A stretch of 64,000 nucleotides of DNA, taken from assembly GCA_028551475.1 (NCBI GenBank), contig CM052354.1, forward strand, positions 30,589,258 through 30,653,257. Reading direction: 5' to 3'. A program made the position numbers and the translations under genes. Shown piece after piece: positions 10,961 to 22,868 of this stretch (position 1 is the first letter of the stretch; every line of letters begins with the position of its first letter). Source of the stretch: Casuarina equisetifolia (taxonomy: Eukaryota > Streptophyta > Magnoliopsida > Fagales > Casuarinaceae). The notes under the pieces are model-generated. The model worked only from the letters and a program-made list of their open reading frames with translations. It was not told the DNA's origin and did not search any database.

Positions 10961-13900
10961 CTAGTATCGAACAACATCCTGAAGGCAATCATAAAAGTGC
11001 GAGAGCTTAATCTTCTGTTTACCCGAGTATATTGCCTCTGAATCTCCACCATGCTCACCCTGGGCTGCCATCTCAACCACCATAAAGAGCTTGCTGATGG
11101 GCATCTACAAAATGAAATGAAACAGAAGTAAGGAGAAAGGCGTTGTGAATGATAAGGCCTTTACCTTAATGTTCATTTCCTCAAGCTCAGGTTCAGAGTT
11201 TTTACTCTTAATTTATTAACATCGTATAGGGACTTGAACAACTAATAAAGCTAATAAGACATGTCACATGCTAGGCATACTGCTGGGTTAAATCCACCCC
11301 TAGAGCATCTAGAAGGGTTAAAGTAACAATATAAATATCTTTTTTCAGTCTCTGAGGCATGTTACATTGATTCTTTGTGGCAAAATAAAGTAATAACCAA
11401 TAAAAGAAATGTTTCAAGAAAAAAAAAAAGAAAAAGGCCTGAGGAATAAGCAAAAGGGCTCAACTTACCTATCAGGAAAAAAAAAAAAAAAAAGGGAAAG
11501 GGCTCAAGTAAAACTTACATCATTCAGGGCCTCAGCAGCAGCATCAACATCTCCAGGAGCAAAAACATTCAATCGTGCTAACACCTGAAATGAGAAAGAA
11601 AGAAGATCAATATCCATTTAAACTTTCAAGCTAAAAAATAGAATTATATCATTTCCCTTTGGAGTTCATGAAATATGACAAATAAACTTCTAGGCACTAT
11701 TTATTTTGATTTCAATAGAATTGCTTAGAAAGAAAATTTTGAAATAATAATCTCAAAAAAAAAAAAAAGGATTACACATCCACAACCCAAGCGATCATTC
11801 AACAAGTCTTTTTCTTTTCTTTTATTTTATGAAGTTCAAACTTCTGTTGGCAGAAAGATTGATGGAATTTTCATGAGGACTCCACTTACCGAATCATGAC
11901 TCAGCTCCTATCAACCTCCTAGCCTTCTAGTGATATTTTCAAACAGATTTTGCCGTATCTAAGTCAAGTTAGAAATATGCAATGGAGCTGATATAAGCCC
12001 CCCCATTTCGGATAGACCGATTCATATTGCCCCATTATTGTTAAAAGCTTAAACAACTCTTCAGCACCATTTATATGCCGTTCCCATAGAATTACTTTTT
12101 TACTCACAAGATGCATTTGTATTTTCTCCAATTACAAGGCATTACTGCCAAGACCCACCAATTAGCACAGAATTTTTCCTTTTTGGGAAAAGGGTAAAGC
12201 ACTCCTAAATCAAAATTTTATGATATCAAGGATAAAAACATGACTTGTGATAGTAGCATTCCCAAGTTCAATAACTCTTCCAAGGATATACAACTACCAT
12301 AAATCCAAAGACAAATACAGAACAGCATGAAAATACTTCACCTTCTTTGCATCATCTGCCTTCAATGTCGGAACATGGTAGGTGACAGAAAAAGTATTGG
12401 TCATACTAATAGCATCTAAGAATCCAACTTCACTTGTTGTCCCTATAACCAGAAGTTTTTTCCCCTGACAACAAAGTTTGCAAAATAAGATTATAATGAT
12501 GACTTCAGCAGTGCCATAAACTAAAGAAAAACCATGGCCCAAGTCAGAAATTACCATACACAAGGCTGTCTATGAATTCACCTAGTAAACATGCTTTGTA
12601 TGGTCAAGATTGTGGTATCAATTTTGCACACCAATTCTTGTCTTTTAATAGATCAATCAATTATCAAGGGGGAAGGGAGCTTCCATGTTCAATATCTCAA
12701 TCAAATAACATCATGATCAGTGTTCAGAAAGAAATTGTGGCAACACCCAATAGTAGATTCCACGATTGAAACTAGTTCTAGACCATTAAGAAATCGGGAA
12801 ACAAGCAACAAGCCTTGTAACAACTAACCCTCGTAGCAAATGCAATAGAGGTGGTCATGGAGTGGGAATGGCTATGGAGAGGAAATGTTTATATTGCCTA
12901 AAACAAATCATATATCAACCAAAAGACATCGAACCTGTGGTTAAGTCCTTTAAATTTTGCATAAAGTTAAAAAAAATTAACTTGCACTTTTATTATGAGC
13001 AAGTACATATCATGAATTATATGAGAACAAAACAATTTCATCAATCAATGGGCTTATGCAAAGGAAAAAGAGTTTAGAAGATTTTACAACACATGATAGG
13101 TGGCGAATTAATAATCTAATCTAAAACACAACTGCATTGACTATTTGAACGAGTAAAAGGAGGTGAAATTTCATTTTAAATGGCTAGCAACATCAAAAAC
13201 TCTACTCGTCAAAGTGTTATGTTTCCCCAATTCACATGGCTATAAGTCTAAGTTTGTCCTTTTGGAAGGTTTAATCAACTGGAAAATTCCTCCCACTGAC
13301 AAGTAAATTTTATAAGTGTGGTTGTTGTCACAAGTTAATGATGAAGCACCCAATGAACACATCTTGTGTTATATTTGACCATCCGCTAGTAAACTTTAAC
13401 ATTCAAGTTCTTCAGATGCAAACTTTTCAGCCATACTTGACGAATAACTATCTATTGAACCCTGTCAAGTAGTTTATATTTGTGTGTTTATAAATGTATA
13501 GATGTTATTGATTTAGCTCCCATTGCATCTAGAACTTTCTGGTATATTTAGCTCTCACCCCCCCCCAAGAAAGATTTCAGGTTCCACCATGGACTAAGAG
13601 ATTAAAAAATTCAACCCTAAGATTATACAATTTGGACAAACATTTAATTCTTCAAGAGATTTACAAGTAAACAGTAGTATGGTACAAAGCAAATTCCATG
13701 TTTCTAGGCTGTAAAGATAAAAGGACAAAGAAAAACCTCTGGAGGAGTATTCTTGAGCATGGTCTTTAGCGTGTCAGAAATTGAATTTGAAAAGCGAGGC
13801 CCAATGCCAACATACTCCAGTAACCTGTATAAAATGATTAAGGCAAAACTGACTCAAAATTAATTACCTAAGCTTGTAAAACTTCATTAGAGTCAAATCA

Positions 13901-16900
13901 ATTGGTTTACCTTTCAATATCATCAAGAATGATGATGCTTAGAGGTGACTTGTACGCATCCTCAAATACCTATCAAAGGAGTACAATTATGAGTAAAGCT
14001 TTATAACTTTCCCGTGCCATCATCTATGAATAAAATGCCTAGATTCACCAAGTCTTAAATGCAATAAGTAACTCTCAAGTCTGCATCTCTTATATATCTT
14101 GGCTTAGATATTTGCCACCTCCAGTTCAGATCAGTATCTATTTCTTCCCAACAAAAGAAAAACGAAAATTTAAAAAGAACAAAAGTCTAAGGAGGACAGT
14201 CTCAAGAATGGTTCTAAAACTTATTGTTGACCAAACCTTGATAATTAGTGAACACTTGACGCTGTCACTAAGTCCAAGCAGCATTCGAGGTGAGACCTAA
14301 CCAAATGTAGAATGCAAAGATTAGATAGCATATGGAAGAGACCCTAATGTCTGGAAAGTAAAAAGATATAGTATCCAAAAATATAGGTCACGTAGCTCAC
14401 CATCTTAACATATGGAAAATCACTGTCAATGCCAATGGTAGCTGCTAAAGCAGTCTTTCCACTGCCCAAAATAATCAAGAATTAAAAAGCTGACGTTATC
14501 AAAGTCATTTAAGCAGAAACACTATGCATTACCTTCCACTAGCGCCTTCCAGAAGGCAAGTAACAAGCGAACTTCTTTCACTCACTCTAACTTGCTCCAC
14601 AAGTAGCATAAGCCTTTCATAGACGTGCTTATTTCCATCACCACAGTCAATCATGCCAAAACGTCTGGAAATCATGTTAGTAAAGAGGATTTGGCTACCA
14701 GCATAAATAAAATACCATGTGTTTCCAAACGTTTTTGGTAGACAACTACCCAAAATATGGCACATATAAGACAAAATCACACAGCTTTTAAAGAGCTTAA
14801 GAAGACTACATAATATCTTGAACTTAAAATTGTATAATTGGAAGCAACTTAAGAATATACTATAAGCTCAACTATGTCAAAAGTTAAAAGATATTTAAAT
14901 TTCCAAACAGTTATCAGGTTTAGCTAGACGTGTACCTGCACCGTCCAAGATCATCAGTGGAGGCTCCAAAAGCAGGTTTTATTTCTTGAAGCGCATGCAC
15001 AAAATCATCCATTGTAACCTTAATATTCTCTTCATCCACTGTTTTCGTAAGGTCATCCACACTTAATTGTCTATTCAAGGCAAAAGATACAGCACTTCTT
15101 ACAACACCTTCAAGTTCGGCACCACTGAAGTTTTTTGTACGAGCAGCTGCACCCACAAATATAATAAATAAGATGCATCACAACCTTCATATTTACCGCA
15201 ATTCATCCCAAAGCATGGTCAATTATCAAAGGTCAACAGTGCCCATACAATGATTAGAAAGAAAACCTGGTAGTAATTCACTTAGACTATGAAGGTGACC
15301 GGTTTAGAAGATTTTGAAACTCAAAGAAAAGTAAAAAGAATTACATCCTCAACCATTGGTTGTAACAAAGCAAATCAAGAAAGGTTTGATTTTATGAGTA
15401 ATGGAATTAATAATAGAATTAGAAAATTCATCTAACCAAACAGACCTTGTGTTTGAATATCCCAACCAACTAAAAAAATATTCTAGTATAAATTCTTTGC
15501 TAAGTCTAATCCAAACATTTCAACTAATCTCAGGCAAAAAATTCGGCATTTGATGGTGAGTTCAGCAAAGCAATAGATGAATAAGTATATCTCACAAGCA
15601 TATATCACCATTGCACATACCAAGCTCTTGAAGGTTCACATCGGGAGCAAGAAACGAATTCTCTTTCATCTGATTGGTGTGAATTTGAAGAATTTGAAGT
15701 CGACCATTTTCATCAGGAAGGCCTACCTCAATCTGAACCTCTAAACGTCCTGGCCTGCACACCAAGAATTAAAAAATAGAAGAGTTAAAATGGCAGACTT
15801 GACCACTATGACCTGCAGTGCATCAACATTGAGTATGAATTGCTATTTGTGCTTTTCACTACATAAACTCCACGTTTGCAGTAGACAGAGTTAAATGAAG
15901 AGAGATAGAGAGAGAGCAGGAGATAGAGAGAAACCTTAAAAGTGCTTCATCAAGCAAGTCTTTTCTGTTAGTCATACCGATCAGCAAAACATTGTTCAGA
16001 GACTCCACACCATCTATCTGAAAAGCAAGTCCTTTCTAAGCATTGACAGCAGCACAGCAAAACTTCTACTCATTTTGTGGGATTTGAAAAGCTCTAAGAC
16101 CTCTCAACTAACCTTTGTGAGAAGCTGGTTAACAATACCATCATGAACTCCTGTACCATCTCTAGTCGATCCTCTTGACTGCACATGTAAAACAACAATA
16201 TCTATTATGCTCATTCCACTCCTTAAAAAGCTTGGAATACACAATCACTAGACCTTAAATCCCATATGTGAGAATCTTTTCGTGAACAGATCAAAACCAT
16301 GCATGTCTCAGATGGAAATCTAAGTTGGTGTCGTCAATGAGTGCTAGTGTTAAACTCTGAACAATACTCAAAATAATGTGTACTTAAAGAGGCCAAGAAA
16401 TAGACATGGAAACAGATATAAACATGATAAGAAACAAATATACATGAGCAACGTGCCAGATTATGTCTAAATGCCCCCACTCCTCGAAATCTCTCGATAC
16501 AATTATCTAAAGATGATTCCTTCACTTTGGGTTTGAATTCTCGAACTGGTCACTACCATTCATTAAGAAAACAAAAAGAAATACTAATGATATATAGGAG
16601 GATGGACAATGTGAAGATACTGAAAAATTATGCTACTGCTAAGAAGCAACAACTTGGCCCCACTATCAATCATCCTTGTATGAAACAGGTAGCACTAACA
16701 TAGAGATAAAGAACAACATACCTTACAAATAGCATCAATTTCGTCAAAGATTATAACATGCAGATCGCTATCATCCCCTGAAAGGAAAAGAACAAAGTGT
16801 TTTGAGTGATCATTAAAAGACTGGATGCAAATACACCCCATTGGAATATCTCCCTTACCCTGTGTTCTTTGATCATTCTCAGCATCTGCAAAAAGATCTC

Positions 16901-19900
16901 TAACATTCTTTTCAGTTTCACCAACGAATTTGCTCAACACCTCAGGGCCATTAACGATCTAGAAAAATTCACCAAAAGAGTGGAGAAATGAAAAATAGGT
17001 TCCATCAATTGCAAGCATAGATTTGCAGCATCTCATACAATTTGAACCACCAAAAGAGAACCTTAACCCATCCCTATTATGGACGTTACTCAAGCAATGT
17101 TTAACAGCTTTGGAATATTAAGATGTGCCTGGCAAGCTTCCAAAAATTGAAGAACATTACGATATGCTTCCATGCCAATTGAGATGCAAAAATCGTCGGT
17201 CAATAATAAAATTTCAGACATGACAAACCCAAAAGTGCACAAGGTGGACAACTACTAGGTTACAGTTTGAAGGGAAATCAAAATAGAGAAAAACTACCTA
17301 TCTCTCATATAGGACATGTCTTAATGAGATTTTATTAGTCAATCATGCGCTTAGAAACATTTTCTACTCACCATAGCACAAGAAACTCCAAAAAGAGTGG
17401 GTTACATCATATTCTGATCATGTCTGGGATTAATTTTACATGCCTTCACAAGACGTTGTCCATTCCAGACACTTAAAAGAGAATCTTTTATCATTAAATC
17501 ACATTCAGAATACTTTTAAACATTTGATAATTTTTTTCAGGAATGCTGAATTTGAAGTCCACTGTTTTACCACCTAACTTAGAGATAGCCAATATTCTAA
17601 CTTCATTCTAGATTCGGTATCATTCATTAGATGTATCTTTGGAAACTTCAAGCTGCAGTCACAAACTGGTCTATAAACAGAAAGAAGCTTCTAATTGTAA
17701 GAAGCTTCTGGTTTATAGAGCTAATCTTTTTCTTTTTCAACCAAATGAAAGCATAATATAACATTCTTTGACTTAAAACTGTTGATCCATAAGAAAAGAG
17801 AGCAAACAACTTATTTCTAAAGATGGAAGATGATATGTAGTTGTTAGTCTCAAACGGCTAGATATTTCACCTAGGCTTTAAAAAGTGAAGATATACAGAA
17901 AAATAAATAAATAAACCATTCCCAAACCTTTGGTTCCCGCCCATTCAGCATTTTGCCAATTTGACGAGCAATAAGGGTTTTGCCAGTACCAGGAGGACCA
18001 TGAAGCAGCATGCCTTTCACATGCTTAATCCCCAATCTGAAAGTTCAAGAGATTCCTAAATAAGAGTATGTACTCAGACAAAACTTATAATCAGGAGAAA
18101 AAGAAAAAAAGAAACGTCAATAATATTACTTATTTGTCACATGTGGAGGGTAGACACGAGAAGCAAAGGCTCTTCGAAATATTTCTGCAAACTCGGCACT
18201 TAGCCCACCTATACCAAGTTTTTGGAGATTAAACTCCTTTTGCTTGAAAATGTTGCTACTGGCTGCTTCACGCTGATTGACAATCTGCAAATCGAAGTAT
18301 AAGTTAATGAATTTAATGTTTGAGACAAAACTGATCAAACTACAATTATGATTACCAAGTCTAATACAAAGATTCCATATAGATAGTTATTGTGTTTAAT
18401 TGATCAGTTCCTGTTCAATAAAGGAGCAAGAAGGGAAAAAAAAATTAAGGGAGATGCAAGTGCAAGTTTCTCACTGCAGCCCATCCATCGCTACCATAAG
18501 GAGCATAAAAATTGAAGTGTGCAATCCATCCACTTAGGTAATATCATTTCTGCTTTATACAACCCATAAGTCATGATATACTTTGTCATGACAATCACAT
18601 AAATATTAAAAAGTTCAATACCATTATGCATGTAGCCAGGTTCTTCACGTTTCTATCTTTAACTTTTGAATGGCAAAGGATCAACATTACTAAAAGCAGC
18701 CACCATGATCCAGCTAAGAGGACTAAAAGACAGAAACAAAACCTTTATTCCACTCCCATTTGCTGTTTCAAAGACAATGTATGTATCACTTGAAATCATC
18801 CCTCTCTCTAGAGCATTGGAGCTCGGTTGGCCATCAACAACAGCTTGATTGACAGTGAAAATATAATTATTTCCATGATACTCGAATGCCACTTTTTGCC
18901 CTGTTGTCATCACCTGCATACAACAAGAGCAATAATCCATAGCTTGAACTAACGTCTCCAGAAATATACATGCAAAAAATAAGAAGAAGAACCCATAATA
19001 CACCAGAACATGATTACAAGTTCCATGTGTGCTCTAATCAAGAAGAAAAGTGTATTATGACAAAAACATTATCATTTTTCTACCTTTTCTTCCCATCCCA
19101 CTCTCTTTTCCGTTTCAAGTGGAAGCATTCTATATCCAACAGAAAATACACAGAGCTATTCTATAATTCTTCCCATTTATCCTATTCAGCCTTTTCTCTC
19201 TTACTCTAGTTGGAGCTTCTTCGGTTTGAACAAAATCTTCTCCAGTACTAACACAGTTGATGGTCTCCATTGCACATGAACACACATATTTAAGAACTCT
19301 CCTTCAATCATCAAACCATCTTTAAAAAAACTCATTCTTCCACTACAAGTGTATGCTATCCTCAACTTTTCACCCATTGATGTTATCTTATTCTATCTTC
19401 TGCAACCTTGTTCTCCAGTGCTCATCAAAACTTCCTCATTCCAGCTGGTTCTATTAGACCACATTGTTTCCCAACTTCCTATGCTGTTTTGCACGTAAAA
19501 ATGAAAAAATGACTCACTCATTAGGCATCTTATTCTGATCAAGTTAGTAATAATTTTATTGGTGATTAGCAATCAACAAAACGATAGATAATCTTACTAG
19601 GCAGCACCAAACGCATGGAGCATATTAAAACTATAGCCCTACCTGGGTGATAAATCTCTTTTTTAGTTGATTTGCCAGAAGGACAGCATCAATCTACACC
19701 AAAAAAGGGGAAAACAATCATACTTTTTGGACAAAAAATTTCCACAAAAGCTAATATAAGTTAAAGAAAAATAGCCAACCCACATACCTGTTCATTTTTG
19801 TTCCTCTTACTCACAAACTCCAACTCAAGTCTAATCATCGCCAGGTCAAAATTATCTGGTGGAATAAATCTAAAACAATGGCCACAACAAAATTAGAAAA

Positions 19901-20584
19901 GAGAAAATAAAGATTGAAAGATGAACACAAGTTGGCATTAACAACCTCCTAACAGAAATCGTATCGCCAGAGGAAACTCTAGCATGTCGACGCTGAATTG
20001 CATTAAGGGCAATATGACCAGCGGGAATGCTCTCATGAGCAGTATATCTAGTTAAGGCCACCAAATTTACAAGTATTCATCAATCCAATTAACCGTCAAG
20101 AAATTCCTTCGGTCTAAATTTTTGTACAAATCTAATCTCGGAAAGTATAAAAATGAATGACTATACTCACATTCTCAATAGAAACTATAAATCGCGCTGT
20201 ACATTGGACCTATAAGTAATCCCTACGTGTTTTTCTGAAATCAAACTCTCTAAAAAACGCCAGATACTTAAACAAGCATACAGCACTATGCAAAAGCTTA
20301 ATCCATGTCAAAACATCATAACAGGGCCAAATCGGTAGATTTTCTTAAACAATAAATACTTTTTAATCGCACATAAGAAATGAGAAAATGAACAAAAAAC
20401 TTATAAAAGGATATTAGACAGAGAGAACGAATGAGTCCCCGATGGAAGCGAAGAAGCATTTGGTGCCGGGGTCGGTGAAGCTGCGGAGATCGACGGGCGA
20501 GCAGTAGGCGAAATTGTTATACGTTAGATCAGGCGCCGGTGTGGTCGTCACGATCATCGGGGCCGAAGCCGAGGATAAAGGCAT
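10961..20584 (-). CDS. NSF: NSF copy 2 (vesicle-fusing ATPase), complete
   Basis: Complete gene for the SNARE-disassembling AAA+ ATPase, acting on Golgi, endosome and plasma-membrane traffic. Exons on the minus strand: 20415-20584, 19946-20041, 19788-19869, 19643-19693, 18743-18913, 18130-18284, 17928-18036, 16859-16958, 16722-16777, 16113-16178, 15935-16017, 15621-15754, 14936-15146, 14533-14664, 14401-14461, 14237-14296, 13911-13969, 13737-13824, 12342-12464, 11519-11584, 10961-11104. They total 2217 nt, or 738 residues and a stop, close to the 742 of Arabidopsis NSF. The N-domain is about residues 1-200. D1 carries GPPGTGKT and VIIFDEID, and D2 carries GASGSGKT and IIILDDIER. The C-terminus ends in VVRY. 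All introns are GT-AG except the first, which looks like U12 AT-AC. The start at 20584 corresponds to that of copy 1; the in-frame codon farther upstream at 20620 is TTG. Confidence 0.93.
20042..20414 (-). other. Putative U12-type AT-AC first intron of NSF copy 2
   Basis: On the minus strand the intron starts ATATCCTTTT, ends ATATAC, and has CCTTAAC at 20051-20057 just before its end. Use of these borders restores [16 protein letters not shown] in frame. A conventional GT donor at TCT|GTCTAA with the nearby AG acceptor would give an immediate stop. Confidence 0.85.
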
Positions 20585-20620
20585 GATGACTAGATCGATA
20601 CAGTACGAGGCGAGATCCAA

Positions 20621-22600
20621 ATGGTGGTTGCTTAGGCGCGAAGGGAAAGATCGAGGTGAGGCACCAGAACTTGGGATTCTTTGCGGACGTCGAGCCTACG
20701 GTAGAGAACGGGACCTTCTGTCATAATTCAACTTCCATTTTCTTCATTTATAGTTCTGTAGTTCGGCCCAAGAATTAAAGCCCATCTGTGTGGCTTACTA
20801 GCATCGACGTGGGCCTTAGAAGTATAATCCAACAAAGCCCATACTTGTTGCCTGCTTGGATAGATTTGGGTCCATAGAGATCCTAATCCGTAAAGGAAAG
20901 CCCAGGAGCTCTTCTCATGTACATATTTGTAGCTGTCTCTAAAAGACTAATCATATTTTTAGAAGTATATAGGAAGTTTAACTAAATAATCTTCATTGAA
21001 ATCAATACTTAAAAAATATTTAGATTGAATAAATGGGAACAATTTTTTTAATAAATATATGTGCATGTTCCATATTCTATAAAGAAAAAGAACAAAGAAG
21101 TGAAAATACATGAAATGGAATATTGATAGATATTTGACTTTCTTGGGAGCTGCTTAGAACCAAAAAGCCCTAGATTTGACATTCGGATGTGTGACTTTGA
21201 GTGTGTGTGTTAGTAAAAAATAATAATAAAATATATGGAAATATTTATTGCAATAATATATATTCTCATTAAAAGGAAAAAAGAAAAAGAAAAATAATTT
21301 TGACATGATATTATTAAGTATATTAACAAAAAAAAATTGAATGAGCAAGAATAATATTTAAATTTTTTATATTTTATATTTTATTTTAATATTATTTATT
21401 AATACTAATATAAAACAGGTTCATGTTTTAATGGTTATTAAACCCAAAATACATTAGTTGCACATAATTGGTTGTGTTTGAAATAAAAACCTGATGAATT
21501 TTCCTACATTTGTTAAAGCTCAAGTAGGAGAAAGTAAATAAGAAGATTTTATACTGAATTATTAAAAAAACTTTTGCCCAAAAAGAGTGAGGAATTCAAT
21601 TATACCATACAAGAGTGTTAGAGAAACTTCTCACTTCTCACTTCTCACTTCTCACTTTAGTCCTTTGTATATGGCAATCAACTAGGTTCACAATGCCATT
21701 GGTCCTACAATGGCCCTTGCTCATTGACACTCACTTAAAGGTGCCGCAGCTTTTCCTTTCACCTCTTTTTCTAAGTGGAGACCTATTCACAAAGCAAATG
21801 AGCTAGCATGAATTTTAGTTTCAGGTTTCAAATCTTGCCTTAATTGAGTTATATTCCCAATAACAAAAAATTGCATAGACACATTACCCTAAATCATATT
21901 CAACTTGAGGTTCTTGGAATTTTACCAAGTAAAACAATATCTATCACCTTATTCTTCAACATCAATTTGTATTCGTTTTTCATTCTATGTTTTCTCACTT
22001 TTAACCATATTGTGGTTTTTGTTTTAGATTTGTTTCACCTAATGAACTTAGTCTAGGTATGTTAAAGCTTTTCTAAATGGTAAATAAGAAGAAGAAACTT
22101 GAGAAGGTATACATTTCAACTTTTGTTTAGCTCATTTTTCTAGGTCATTGGGGCTTTATAAGGAGTTTGGTTACTTTAATTAATATGTTAACTTTTTTGG
22201 TTGAAACCAACCCAATAACAAAGTCATATTAGAACGGTCTTACTATGACTTTGGTGGCTAAGTCTACAAAGGTGGGTAGTTGTGTCATGGGGAAAGTGGT
22301 TACATCAAGAGTGACATAAATTGGAGTGGGGGATAATGTAATGAGCCTAGTGGAATTGGGAGGCCTAACTCTCGATTACCATGAAAAGGGTTGTAGTATT
22401 TGTGCCACACCGGACAAAGATAAATGGCTGTTGAAGCTTATATGAGGCTTGATTACTCCTAACACTTTTAAGCTTTTAATTGAAACCTAAGCCTGTGACA
22501 TATGACTGAGGAGATAGTGACTAACAAGTCAAGGACAGGTGTTTGTCTACAATTATTGGCGAAGCAAGGATGGAGCTAGCATATGTGCACATGAGATAAA
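20621..22600. other. Intergenic DNA upstream of NSF copy 2, no gene seen
   Basis: AT-rich. A block at about 21400-21475 (GGTTCATGTTTTAATGGTTA then CACATAATTGG) is a diverged copy of the promoter repeat found upstream of NSF copy 1. A short CTTCTCA-type tandem repeat lies at about 21628-21656. The segment 22150-22560 has no recognisable coding content. Confidence 0.4.
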
Positions 22601-22868
22601 TATTCACCATTCCTCTGGTTCCTCTCAAAAAATTAAATGCGTAAATTGCCACAAGTATGTGACGATCCCAACATGAGAAAGTAAAAAAGTAGTATTATAA
22701 CCAAGGAAGTCATTCTACATATCCGCAATACAGGGTTTATCCTCAAGAGTACTAAATAAGGAAGCATCTGTCTTATTGCACTTAAAACAATTGATACAAA
22801 CACATCAGGAGCCATGGAAAATGTTTCGTATATTATAAAAGAAAATATTTTATCCATCAGCTGCCAAG

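Noticed and set aside
20585-20620. Longer N-terminus for NSF copy 2 starting at 20620
   Set aside because: The codon there is TTG. The ATG at 20584 aligns with the start of copy 1, which has an upstream in-frame stop.
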